Of a stretch of DNA of 64,000 bases, positions 1 through 10,990 are shown piece after piece. The stretch is from positions 1,054,001-1,118,000 of the forward strand of contig WOAB01000226.1 in NCBI GenBank assembly GCA_027886185.1. The letters are read 5' to 3'. Positions within the stretch are counted from its first letter, which is position 1; the number at the start of each line of letters is the position of its first letter. The stretch is from Rheum nobile (lineage: Eukaryota > Streptophyta > Magnoliopsida > Caryophyllales > Polygonaceae). The translations under genes were made by a program, and so were the position numbers. The notes below the pieces were generated by a model, which ran no database searches, had not been told where the DNA came from, and saw only the letters and a program-made list of their open reading frames with translations.

Positions 1-1201
1 GAAAACATTTGTTGCTGTCAAGGGTTTTAAGAACAAAAATTACACAATTAAAAATGTTGATGTGGTAATTATCTTACACTCAGCTTTTACTGGTGCATGA
101 GTATGTTCATCAAACTGTATGAGGTTTTTATTATTGGTGTATGAGTTAGTATGTTAAAGTTCATGAGTGATCGTGTGATTGTATGTTGGTGCATGAGACA
201 GTGTTTTGTATGTTGGTGCATGAGACAGTGCTCAAAAGTGCATGAGGTTTGTTTGTAGGTGCATGGAGTATTGTTTGTTGGTGCATGAGGGTTTTTATTA
301 TTGGTGCATGAGTTAGTATTAGTGATTTTGTGGTTGTATGTTGGTGCATGAGACAGTGTTTGTATGTTGGTGCATGAGACAATGCTCCAAAGTGCATGGA
401 CCAATGCTTTCAGGTGCATGAAGTATTGTTTGTAGAGTGCATGAACTACTGTTTCTGGGTGAATCAGTGATTACATTTGAAGGAATAGTTGTTGGTGCAT
501 GAGGGGTTGGATGTATGTGCATTAAAACTGCATTAGTGTGCATGGGTAAGTCCATATTGTTATTAGATACTTACAATCTATTTTTCTTTTACTTGTACAG
601 TTCTTTTACCCAATTATTAGCCAAGGGCATTACTATTTGATTGCAATAAATGTCAAGAACCCCAGTTTCCATATCATAGACAACTCATCAAGTGGGAGCG
701 ATGACAAGTATGGAAAAGTACCATCTACTCTGGTGAGTATACATTGAGTATAATGATTTTTATAACAATTAAAGGTTTTGATATACACAAATGTTATAGA
801 ATTTAACCGCTTTATTTGTGCAGAGACATTTGATGGTCAGTTTCTTATTGAATCATGATATGGAAGCCAAAGCTAAAGCAATTGAAGACATTGCAAATGT
901 CCCATGTGAAAGGCTGCAAATGAAATGGAGGGATGGAAAAAACAAAGTTGACTGTGGGGTCTTTCTACTAAGACATATGGAGACATATATGGGCAATGGA
1001 CTCTCAAGCTGGAATCCTAAACTGAATACGGGAGACAAACGCCAGTTGGCAAAGCTTAGGATCAAGTATTGCTACGCCCTCCTAACCAGCGAGTTTAATG
1101 AAAAGAAGGCCAGAGTTGAAGAAATTATTCAAGAGAAGAAAGCTGGAAATGTAGCAGCTGTGCGTGGTCGTGGGCGTGGGAAAAAGAATGTTTCAATGTA
1201 A
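1..1201 (+). CDS. Ulp1-like SUMO protease, C-terminal exons (partial)
   Basis: Three exons can be read: 2-64 (enters from outside the window), 601-732 and 824-1201, with GT donors after 64 and 732 and AG acceptors before 601 and 824. All boundaries are phase 0. The exons give the C-terminal half of a C48 cysteine protease. The catalytic His is in GHYYLIAINVK (codon 628-630), the Asp in FHIIDN (679-681), and the Cys in DCGVFLLRHMETY (953-955). The tail is basic and ends in a GRGRG run. The Gln usually six residues before the catalytic Cys is Gly here, so the oxyanion hole may be damaged. Family role: cleavage of SUMO from proteins or SUMO maturation in the nucleus. In MULEs the purpose of the protease is unknown. 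No stop codon is seen inside the visible exons. Confidence 0.8.
65..600. repeat. GTGCATGAG degenerate repeat in a Ulp1 intron
   Basis: The intron between two Ulp1 exons consists largely of the word GGTGCATGAG alternating with short variable spacers such as ACAGTGTTTGTATGTT. More than a dozen copies lie between 90 and 545, in one orientation. Open frames on the minus strand here (Cys-Thr-Asn and Met-His-Gln runs) are translations of the repeat, not genes. Confidence 0.9.
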
Positions 1202-1379
1202 TTTTGACTAATCTAGTGAACAGTTTAGGTAATGGTTGTAGGAATTTAGGTAATCTAGCAGATGTTTTCAAGAAACAGTAGGTGTATTTGTAAGTATCAG
1301 GTCATCTATCGGACAATACACATTTGAACAGTATATTAATGTTTCTCATTGAAAGATCAATGCTCATTCAAGCTTTGCA

Positions 1380-1780
1380 ACAAACTGCATGAGTTGAATT
1401 GTAAAAAGTGCATGACTTAATATATGTTTCAACATGAACAGAATCAGTGATTTTGTAATGGTGCATGGGTAATTTGTGGAAAGTGCATGAGTTATTATGT
1501 GTTGGTGCATGACTTAATATCTATTTGAACATGGAACAGAATTAGTGAGTCTGTATTGGTGCATGGCGAGTATGTGGAAAGTGCATGAATTATTATGTGT
1601 TGGTGCATGACTCAGTATGTGTTGGTGCATGACTTGTTATGTGTTGGTGCCTGAGTTATTATGTGTCAGAACAAAATAATGATTTTGGTGAATGAGTAGT
1701 ATGTCGAAAGTGCATGAGTCATCGTTAGTTGGTGCATGACTAAATATGTAAAAGTGCATGAATTAATTGATGTTATAACA
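1380..1780. repeat. GTGCATGAG repeat block between the Ulp1 and transposase genes
   Basis: The same word recurs about every 25-35 bp with spacers such as TTATTATGTGTTG. It lies downstream of the Ulp1 stop codon. The flank at 1790-1915 contains a loosely duplicated stretch around 'accataaactac'. Confidence 0.85.
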
Positions 1781-1919
1781 GAACTAAACAACCAGGGCTA
1801 ATTACAAAAAAACACCATAAACTACAACATAAACTACACCAAAAACAAACCATTGATGTTGTACCAGAATTACAAAGTCAAGGCTTTTACAAAAACACCA
1901 TAAGCTACCCCAAACAAAC

Positions 1920-2215
1920 CTTTGTTGGTGCATGAGTTGATATGTAAAAGTGCATGAGTCACTGTATTTTGGTGCATGAGTGAGTATACATAAGTGTATT
2001 TCTTAATATTGAGGACAATATCTGAATACCTAATTTACAGAAAAGAGAAATAAAAGTGCATGAGTCACTATATTTTGGTGCACGATTAAGTTCATAAGTG
2101 CATTTCTTAATATCTGAATACCTAATTAACAGAAAAGAGAAATAACAGTGCATGAGTCACTGTATTTTGGTGCATGAGTAAGTATGCATAAGTGCATTCC
2201 CTACTATCTGAATAC
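1920..2215. repeat. GTGCATGAG repeat block with duplicated longer units
   Basis: Here the short word is embedded in a longer unit. One repeated stretch runs from 'aatacctaatt' through 'agaaaagagaaata' to 'gtgcatgagtcact' and 'tattttggtgca', with copies near 2025-2080 and 2115-2180. It abuts the 3' end of the transposase pseudogene. Confidence 0.8.
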
Positions 2216-2233
2216 ATATAAAATTTGAAACAC

Positions 2234-4738
2234 CTAATTAACATATTGAGCACAAGTCGTGATGTTGTGTCCCGACCTTTTACAAAGAGTACATAATCTT
2301 GTCTTCTTTCTGGAATTTTCGATTCCAACCTCTTGGCCGCTTCTAATGCGCATCTTCCTGAACTTGTTCTTTGCCATTTCCGGAGGGTGGACATTCACTT
2401 GATCCGGTAACGGGCCTATAAATTTCTTAAACTTATAGTTGATGGTTGATGTTGAGGCAGACGGATCAACTACTTGTGACCTTGTGAGTACAGCCTTTTG
2501 TTCCTTTAAAATAGCTAAAAACTCTTTCAATTTGTCCATATCATCACCAACAATGTCGACACAAGAGTACATTTCTGTCATCACTTCAGCCAACAGCCTC
2601 TTCTTTTCATCAATTTGAACACGCATCATAAACTGCACCATCCACTTCAAAAATTGGTTGTAGAATCGCTTGCTTCGTCCAACGAGTGTTGATGAGGGTA
2701 GGAGGTAAGACAGTTGCATGAGTATTCTTCAAAGCAAAGAAAATATGTCGACAGGAAAAGCCCATAGTGAGGAAATTATTGCAAGAACAATGATACTCAT
2801 TACTTGCAACAACTTTCTGAACAGCACAAATTCTACCAAATTCGTCTTCAACCCTAAAGTGATGGATATCGGCATCTTTTTTCAGTTCATCAAGGCTGCA
2901 ATGATATGTGCCACTAACAAACGCCTCCTGAACATCATAAAATGCGTTGATAGTGTAAATAGCTGCTAGGTTCTTTTCAAACTGGTAAGGTGTCTTCATC
3001 CGTGGAGTACAGGTAGCGGAATCCATATCACACTTTTTCTGATTATGCCGCAGCGATTCAATTGCACTGCTATACTACATCATGAACACCACTAGGCTTG
3101 ATTGAGACCCTATGAAATTTCCAAAAAAACTGTTTTGACTCTCAGACCTTGATGTCGTCCTCAATAAGGACGACATTCTCACATCATGAAAAAATGCAGG
3201 GATCCAATAACGTCGTAGCTCAAACATTACTCCTAGCCACTCATGCCCTTGGAAACCAAATTCTTCAAGAATCGAGAACCACTCAATTTCAAACTCAATT
3301 GGAGTGAGTTCGTCACTCCAAACAATCTTCTTGAACTTCTTTTGGAACAAATCAATGATAGAAGGATTTGTATTTGGAGGGAACTTAACCTTGTTAGCAA
3401 CCTTCATCGTTATATGCCACATGCACAACCGGTGGACAGAATGAGTAAACACTCGTTCAACAGCAGCCTTGACAGATGCAACTTGATCAGTTATAATGAC
3501 ATGAGGTTCATGGCCCATCGCCTTCTTGAAATTCTCAAATAACCACACATAAGAGTCAATGTCTTTATGCAAAAGCAAAGCAGTAGCAAATGTAATAGAC
3601 CTCTTATGATTGTCCACTCCAGTAAATGGTATGAACATCATATTATATCTGCAATATGGGGTGCAAGAGTTTGAGCATGTTAGTGCATGCATGATTCAGT
3701 AAAGGTGCATGAAGCACCAGGTATAGGTGCATGAGCTGATGAGCGTAGGTGCATGAGTTACCCATTATAAATGCATGAGCCGATGAGCATAGGTGCATGA
3801 GTTAATCATTGCAGGTGCATGAGTTAATCATTGCAGGTGCATGAGTTACTCAGGGTACATGGGAAAATCATTTGATCATACATAAATCAGATTACATAAG
3901 TAAATGAATGAAAATAAAATTACCTAATCAACTGGTATGTAGCATCAGCTGACACTACATCACCGAAATAAGAGAAACTCTTCCGATTGATAGGATCACA
4001 CCAAAACAAACGGCATAGCTGGCCCTCCTTGTTTACATCATAATCAAAATAATATGCATTACAACATTCTTTCTTCTTCAAAAAGTCATTGATGACCATT
4101 TGAGCATCACTGCCTTCCATGTATGAGTTCAAACCCCTCATAAAGTTCTTGAAGTCAACAACAGTGGCGCCTACGTTAGCATATGAACCCACTAGATTCT
4201 TATACACTTTGTAACTCTTAGTGACACCAATGTTGGATTTAATACAGTTCATCATAATTTTTTGATGAAATGGAGTCACTTGCCTATTCCCTTTTGAGAA
4301 AAGCATATGAGACAGCTCCAACATAGCATGTGTATGACCATACTCCAATTTTGTAACACGGTAACCATCATTACCTTCGTACTTGAGCCAACACTTAGCT
4401 TCACAGCCACATCTATTAAATATTCTCCTCCTTTTCACAACATCTCCATCTGTCGGGACAACCTGGTTGAACTCGGAATATGGAGAGACAACTTTGTATC
4501 CTTCTCTGTTACAACAAAGGTGCTTCCAAATAACAGTCGGCGATACATCCTTGTTTTTCTTGGTAGAACAAACACGAACAGTAAAACCACATGCCGCTGC
4601 ATAGGCTTCGTAAAAGGCAATAGCGTCGTTAAGAGTCGGGAAAAGCTGCCCAAGATACGGCTTCAATGAATCATTGCACTCCGGAATAATATATTCAGCG
4701 GTAATGCTTGGGGAAACAGATATAACATTATGCTTCAT
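2234..4738 (-). pseudogene. FAR1-like MULE transposase, broken
   Basis: Start ATG at 4738, preceded by a splice acceptor at about 4753. Exon one (4738-3924) encodes a FAR1-type WRKY-GCM1 zinc-binding region (Cys/His residues around CCNREGYK and the CGCEAKC segment) and the beginning of the MULE domain. After the intron 3923-3649 the transposase core continues (VDNHKRSITFATALL, then VIITDQ, then HRLCMWHI). A SWIM zinc finger follows (CSCNNFLTMGFSCRHIF, near 2770) and a C-terminal CCHC knuckle (CTLCKRSGHNITTC) ends at the stop at 2234. Damage: an in-frame TAG at 3075-3077 after LVVFMM, and a frameshift near 2670 just after RWTKQAI. Some family members were domesticated as the phytochrome-signalling factors FAR1/FHY3. 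The decay here argues for a dead transposase. Confidence 0.85.
3649..3923 (-). repeat. Transposase intron carrying the GTGCATGAG repeat
   Basis: Donor and acceptor fit the reading frame: the codon split across the junction restores ...YQLIRYNMMF. Between about 3680 and 3860 the intron holds seven or eight copies of GTGCATGAG separated by words like TTAATCATTGCAG, in the same plus-strand orientation as in the Ulp1 intron, which belongs to a gene on the opposite strand. Confidence 0.85.
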
Positions 4739-4789
4739 TTTATGCTTATCTCCTGACAAAAGAAAGAGTGGAATTAATAATAGAGTATG

Positions 4790-5000
4790 AGCTAATAAGT
4801 GCATGGCCCTATACATAAACGTGCATGAAAGAGTGAATAAAGGTGCATGACTGACGGAAAGAAAGTGCATGAGCTTATAAGTGGACTGCTGACTCAAAGA
4901 AAGTGCATAAACGTGCATGAAAGAGTGAATAAAGGTACATGACTGACGGAAAGAAAGTGCATGAGCTTATAAGTGGACTGCTGACTCAAAGAAAGTGCAT
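4790..5000. repeat. 92-bp tandem duplication containing GTGCATGAG
   Basis: The stretch beginning CATAAACGTGCATGAAAGAG at 4814 recurs at 4906 (period 92 bp) and runs to about 4997 with only a few differences. It lies in the 5' part of the transposase transcription unit, upstream of the acceptor at about 4753. Confidence 0.85.
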
Positions 5001-5590
5001 GACCATGTCGACTAAGAACGACAAATTCAAGCACATACCTAAAATTGCAATACACAGATCTTAATTGCAATACCTAAAATTCAAAACTGACAAATTCAAC
5101 CAAGCACATACCTAAATCCCCAAAAACAGAGAAATTCTGCTGAAACACACATACATAAATGCCTAAATACCTAAGCAACAAACAAATCAACAACAAATTA
5201 CAGATCTGTACCTGAATCAGTAGAAGGAGTAACCATGTCGACTAAGAACGACGGGACTAAAACGAAAACAGCAAGAAGAAAATAAAGCACATCGGCGGCA
5301 AGACGGAAACGATCGGCCGATGAAACGAGCGAACGGATTAGTTTTATCACGAAGAAGGATGGATTACCACGAAGGAGGATGGATTACAAGTAAAAACGAA
5401 CCAGCAAGCAACCTGAAATCTGGTTTTTTGGAGCGAGCGAAGAGAAGGAACGGCTGAGAACAGTGAAAATTCGAAGGAAAAGGGAAAAGGAAAAGAGAAG
5501 GAACGGCTGAGATTAGATGGAGAGGAAAAAGAACGAACGGCTGTGAAACATCCTCATTCCTATCCTAACACCCTATCCTCACATGATCTT
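5001..5590. other. 5' non-coding part of the MULE, no gene seen
   Basis: The phrase ATGTCGACTAAGAACGAC occurs at about 5007 and again at about 5235. The rest is purine-rich (5260-5560) and resembles an untranslated leader or subterminal region. I see no coding potential. Confidence 0.5.
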
Positions 5591-6279
5591 TTTCCCATGA
5601 AAATGATGATGAGATCTCACAAAAAAATAGTGTTAAAATAAAAGTTTATTTGGTAGATTGCATACAATTTTTCCTTTTCCCATAATTAAATATAAAAATT
5701 ATCTAAGTGTTTGTTTAATTAAATTTTTATTTATTAACAAACCTGAAACTTTACATTATTTTTTTAAGCTCAAACATATTCCTTATGCTCAAATGTACTT
5801 AAATTATTTCTAATATATAAAAATTTGATGTTATGAGTTTTCACCTTTTTTTTATACTTCATCCATATTCAATGTTTATTATTTCTTGAAATAAACAAAT
5901 GTTATTTATTTTTATACAAGTTTATACTACAATTTTGCGTAAATTTTTTATATAGTTATTGTTATTTAAAATTAATATGAAAAATTATTATTGATGAAAT
6001 ATATTTATGATGTTATGGTTTATATAATATGATAAATTAAATGTTATATATTTCATTTAAAAAGATACTTTGAAGAAATCTGATTTGGTTATGAAAAAGT
6101 TATATAATATATCATCTTTGCGCTATTAATTATAAAAAGAAAAACATTTTAGAAAAAATAATATGATCAATTTTTAGTGTCGTATATGTTTTATTATTTA
6201 ATTGATATAAAATGTATTTTTTAATTTTATTAAAAGTATATTATAAAATTAAACTCGTGCTTGACACATGCACTATGCT
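5591..6279. other. AT-rich intergenic DNA ending in a Helitron-like 3' end
   Basis: No gene is seen. The stretch ends around 6250-6278 with 'ctcgtgcttgacacatgcac' and then 'tatgctag', which gives an imperfect GTGC/GCAC stem followed by CTAG and a T. That resembles a Helitron 3' terminus. The call is by pattern only. Confidence 0.3.
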
Positions 6280-7610
6280 AGTATCTACTAAACTATCCGA
6301 TAAAAAAAAGCCTACTAAACTATAACCTAATTACGCCTAATGACACTCCCTCATTAAAACCGACACATGGCACTCCCTCATTAACACCGCCATATGTCAT
6401 TTTATGCTTTTTTCAATTTTTTAAAATGAATCCAATTATAAATCAAATATTATTATCCTAAACCTATTACTCGTTTTTTTCTAATTTAAATACAAATCAT
6501 GCACAAAGATTACAAATTAATCACAAAAAATACAAATCCAATATTTTCTAATTATATACAAATCCAAAATTTCCTAATTTTGTGCAGATCCAAAATTTCC
6601 TAATCTACTATATATTTACTAAACTAGAACCTAATTACGTCACATGACACTCCCTCATTAAAATCGTCACATGACACGCCCTCATTAAAACCGCCACATG
6701 TCATTTTCTGCTTTTTTCAAAATTTCAAAATAAATCTAATTATAAATCAAAGATTATTATCTTAAGCCTATTACTCATTTTTTTCTAATTTAAATACAAA
6801 TTAAGCACAAAGATTACAAGTTAATCATAAAGATTACAAATCCAAAATTTTCTGATTATATACAAATTCAAATTTTTATAATTATATACAAATCCAAAAT
6901 TTCCTAATCTACTATATATCTACTAAATTAGAACCTAATTACATCACACGACACTCCCTCATTAAAACCGTCACATGACACTCCCTCATTAAAATCGTCA
7001 CATGTCATTTTCTGTTTTTTATTTTTTTTAAATAAATATGATTACAAATCAAAGATTATTATCCTCAACCTATCACTCATTTTTCCTAATTTTAATACAA
7101 ATCAAGCACAAAGATTACAAGTTAATCGCAAAGATTACAAATTCAAAATTTTCTAATTATATGCAAATCCAAAAGTTCCTAATTTTATACAAAATCCAAA
7201 ATTTCCTAATCTAGTATATATATACTAAACTATAACTTAATTATGCCACATGACACTCCCTCATTAAAACCGTCAAATGTCACTCCTTCATTAAAACCGC
7301 CACATGTCATTTTCAATTTTTTTCAATTTTTTAAAATAAATCTAATTATAAATCAAAGATTATTATCCTAAACCTATCACTCATTTTTTCCTAATTTAAA
7401 TACAAATCAAGCACAAAGATTATAAATCCAAAATTTCCTAATTATATACAAATCTAAAATTTTCTAACTATATACAAATCCAAAATTTCCTAATCTATAA
7501 TATATCTGCTAAACTAGAACCTAATTACGCTACATGACAATTCCTCATTATTACCGCCACATGACACTTCCTCATTAAAACGCCACATGTCATTTTTTTC
7601 CCCACAAAAT
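6280..7610. repeat. Tandem array of about five ~300-bp units
   Basis: Each unit begins with a variant of CTACTATATATTTACTAAAC, then 'gaacctaattacg', then one to three copies of 'ACACTCCCTCATTAAAACC' and 'GCCACATGTCATTT', then AT-rich sequence with 'acaaatcaagcacaaagatt'. Unit starts fall near 6283, 6605, 6909, 7212 and 7495, so periods are about 325, 304, 303 and 283 bp. The start motif and the CCACATGTCATTT box resemble 5' ends of plant Helitrons, so this may be a multiplied terminus. No ORF is present. Confidence 0.75.
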
Positions 7611-7688
7611 TTAAATGTCAAACAACTTATTCACGACAAAAAATACTACTTTTTTGTGATTGCATATTTACACATGTATTTATATTAT

Positions 7689-9461
7689 TGTAATATCCCT
7701 CAATTTTTAGTTAGGATATTTGGGTAATTTTTCCCAACCTTCGTTCAGTAATTATTTCGCTTTCAGTGGAGTTCGGATTTTCCGTAACTTCCATGATATC
7801 CGAAATAATTCCTTGAGTGATATAAAATACATTCAATGTATTTTCGGAACTTAGAATATTTGTTTGGATACAAACAGGGGTTTAAAAACTCATACCAAAC
7901 TTCACATATACACTGTTGCACGCAAGCTTCAGATTGATGCCACGTATAAACTCTTGTCTAGGCACGTAGCCTCATTCCCCTCTTGTGTGTCGATGGTGGC
8001 CGAGCACCACGACATCTTCCCGGAAGCTTGGCCATGTGTATTTTTACGTGGTAGGCAAGTATCTTCCTTGGACTATAAAAGGAGTCCAATCTGGAGAAGC
8101 TGGAAACACAACCCTCTCCCGTCTCTCATCTCTCCCTCCCGTTTTCTCTTTCTCTCTCCTCTGTTTCGAGCTCATCCCAGCCGGCGAGCCTGGCGTGGTG
8201 CTCCGTTGTTGAGCTGCGGCTAGCCGATTGGTGGTGCTCCTCCTCCCGCCGAGCTCCATCTTCGGCGTCGTTGTCGAGCCGATGATGCTCCGTAGTTGTT
8301 GTGCTATTAAAGGAGGAAGGTTGAAGGAGGATGAATAGTGAAAGTGGGCCCCTCCCATAATTAGTTGCTTCATGGGCCGAATAAGCCCAATTCAATTCCA
8401 GTCCAGTTTTGACCCGAAATTTATACGAGCGGTATAATTTCGATTCCCTTTCATCCGTATTTTTCTATAGGAAAATTTAATAAATATTGTTATGATTTAA
8501 TATCATAAAAATTTATTAAATATAATTCATTAAATTCGTCCAGTCAAATTAATTGATAGATAATTAAATTGTCAGTTAGAACGTGATCTGCTGAATCGCG
8601 TGTGGACTCGTACTCTGCTAGGACTATTCCGAAGCTTGAACCATATTCTTGGAAAGGATATTTTCGGTAGTCATCTCGTCCAGATTCATCGCCGAATCTA
8701 CTCTAGGCAAGTGGCAGTTCGCTCTTGCTCATTATTTTATATTTTAATTAATTATCAGTTATTTATCTGTTAATTAATTTGGGATGATTTACTGCTTTAT
8801 TGTTTCATTGGGAACAGTTTGGTTAATTAATATGATTAAAATCTGATATTATAATAGGTTGTATATCTGCTAGTATCAACGCTATTATAAATAATTATTT
8901 TGAATATTGACCTTGATAGCTTTGATATGAATTATTGATGTGTTGAACTACTTAATTAGCACTTTGGCTTTGATGTGATTTGTTGATACGTGGAACTGCT
9001 TGTGTTAACATTTGTGTGAATTAATTGTTAATGTTTTCCGCCATTGCTTAGTCTATTCATTAGACTAACCCCTTGTATTTTATTTATCTGCAACGTCATG
9101 GTGGTGTCGTCCGTCCGTTTCGGTACATACAGGTCCAAAAAGGCTAGATCGACTATGAACGTGGACGGTGTTTAAAAATGTTTTAATCAGGCTACGATCT
9201 TTGGACATTGACTACTGAGGTCAATACTATTGTAAATTATTTCAAGTCTTCCGCTGTATTGTAATCTGTATTTTGTCGCATTTGGAATTGTGTTGAAATT
9301 CCGCGACTATGTTTTAAATGAAAGTTATGATAATTTTATACCATACTTATTGGTTATGATTTGTGTTTAAACCGGTAAAGCCTTGGGTGGCTTCGGTAAG
9401 GAACACCGAGGTCACTGGCGGTAATATCTTTCCAAATGGGTTAAAATTTGGGGGTGTTACA
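7689..9461 (+). mobile_element. Solo LTR, family A (1773 bp)
   Basis: Begins TGTAATATCCC and ends GGGGTGTTACA. It is flanked by a perfect 5-bp duplication ATTAT at 7684-7688 and 9462-9466, with no internal domain. Family A is defined by this LTR and those at 36367, 43418 (minus) and 61605. They share the ends, a box 'aggcaagtggcggttcgctc' (here 8704-8723, one change) and 'ataataggttgtatat' (8852). TGTAACACCC...TTACA ends and long LTRs are typical of Tekay/Del-like Gypsy elements, but no coding region is present to prove this. ORFs inside, around 7864-8395, are not genes. Confidence 0.9.
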
Positions 9462-9466
9462 ATTAT

Positions 9467-9604
9467 TGACTTAATTTTCTTAATAAGGTAAAACATAATC
9501 CATGGAAATTCGTTTGAAAATGAGCTGCACATTGAACACGATTGGCTAACTGATGACTGATGAGTAATGAGATCGATTATAAATTTGATCTGAATCTATA
9601 ATAG
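9467..9604. other. Short host spacer between two insertions
   Basis: About 140 bp of AT-rich sequence between the family-A solo LTR and the Copia element C1. Nothing recognisable is seen. Confidence 0.6.
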
Positions 9605-9609
9605 ATAAG

Positions 9610-10471
9610 TGTAGGATCGTACTTCTTAGTTATCGAGGGAATTGAGAGTCCAGTTTCCTAAGCAGCGGAATAAGTAAACAATAGCAGATTCAAGACAAGT
9701 TCCTTAGAGTGGGAACCTTTGATAACCAACTAGTTATCCAAGATAAAACTCACTACATCTCTTGCAAGAGGATTTCAAAGTCTACTTCTTGTATTAATAC
9801 TTCGGTTACAATTAACTAGAATAGAACACACAGATTTAAGTCTTAGACACACTAAATATTCTCTATCTAGTTCAACCTAACCAAGCAACAACAAGCAAGC
9901 AACTTATTTAGTTCTTCTTCAAAGAACTCGGCACAACTTCTTCACAGCATTCGGAATTCTTCTTCTTCTTCGTGAATTCCTTAAGAATGAGAGAGTTTCA
10001 ATTACTTTATTTATATGATTTAATTACTAGAGGAAGCAAATCTCCAGTAACCGAATCAAATAAATAAAATAATCAAAAGTAATCGTTAAAGATAACATTT
10101 GTTACCAAATATAATCTTTACTGATTTTTACATGTTTTGTTTCCATAAAGATAAACTTTTAAGCTCCTAAAACTTATGGAAACATGATAAGATCTCATAG
10201 TTCTCTCTCTAACTAAGATCTACCCTAAAACAGCTCACCGCCGCTCTTCACAGATTAATCCAAGTGATTCCAACTTCAGTTCCTTCCGCTAGTTCCCAAG
10301 TTTGGCGTCAGTGTCTCTGTCTTGTGCTTTCCGAATCCAGAGTTCTTTTTTGTCACACTAATGGAAATATTAATAGTAAAGGTGTTTGTCATTATCAAAA
10401 CTAGGAAAAACTGAGGAAGGGCACTATGTAGGGAACTGGAGTTCTAGTTCCCAAAGGTTCACTTCCTAACA
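9610..10471 (-). repeat. C1 3' LTR
   Basis: 862 bp, starting TGTAGGATCG and ending CTTCCTAACA on the plus strand. It differs from the partner LTR by scattered substitutions and a few short indels (for example extra bases near 9960 and a shorter run near 10270), so this is an older insertion than C2. Confidence 0.9.
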
Positions 10472-10990
10472 ATTTCCCCCTTTTTGATGATGACAAACAT
10501 GTAGAACTGGCATATCGTAATAGGCATGAAAAACATATGAGGAAAAGCAAGACAATGCTAGATGTAGGACATTCAGTTAATTGCATATTCCCCTTTAACA
10601 CCAGATCTAGTTCCTTAGTTCCCCCTTAATGTAACAACTAGGTCAGAGTTTCTTTCAGCCTATTAGTTTCGGATTGCCACGTTCATTCCCCCTTTGGACA
10701 TCATCGAAAAGAGTCAGTTAGATGAATAACAAATAGAACTTAGAGAGATAAATAAACTAATGCTGAACTCTAGAGAAATGACACAATAATAAAGATTGAA
10801 AGCAGATCATAAGCAGCGCAAGGAACACAAACAAGTTCATTAAATATACACAGGACATGAACTACATAAACATCAGATTGATAAAAATTAAAACACTCAG
10901 AGACACACAAAAAGGATCATGATATGGAAGGGAAATCCTAAGGGAACTACAAGTTCCGTGTCATTTGAGAAGGAAACTGAACACGGTCCC
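10472..10990 (-). other. C1 3' non-coding region with polypurine tract
   Basis: Directly beside the 3' LTR the minus strand reads CATCAAAAAGGGGGAAAT (10472-10489), the polypurine tract. A second purine run with the same core lies near 10620-10700. No ORF is present. C2 has the same arrangement, a purine-rich CATCAAAAAGGGGGAATT at its LTR. Confidence 0.8.

Larger units (their letters stand above)
1..5590. mobile_element. Mutator-like element (FAR1-type transposase plus Ulp1 gene), left end outside window
   Basis: A FAR1/MULE transposase pseudogene on the minus strand and the 3' exons of a Ulp1-like protease gene on the plus strand converge on a repeat-rich spacer. Plant MULE lineages that carry Ulp1-like genes are established (the Kaonashi group and relatives), so I read the two as one element. 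The left end lies before position 1. The right limit, near 5590, is an estimate: the non-repetitive 5' region of the transposase gives way to AT-rich DNA there. I did not identify a terminal inverted repeat or a target duplication. Confidence 0.7.

Noticed and set aside
87..555. Minus-strand ORFs with repeated Cys-Thr-Asn and Met-His-Gln runs
   Set aside because: They are simple translations of the GTGCATGAG repeat within an intron and share no features with proteins.
7864..8395. Overlapping ORFs of 75-119 residues on both strands
   Set aside because: They lie inside the solo family-A LTR and are not conserved in the other LTR copies.
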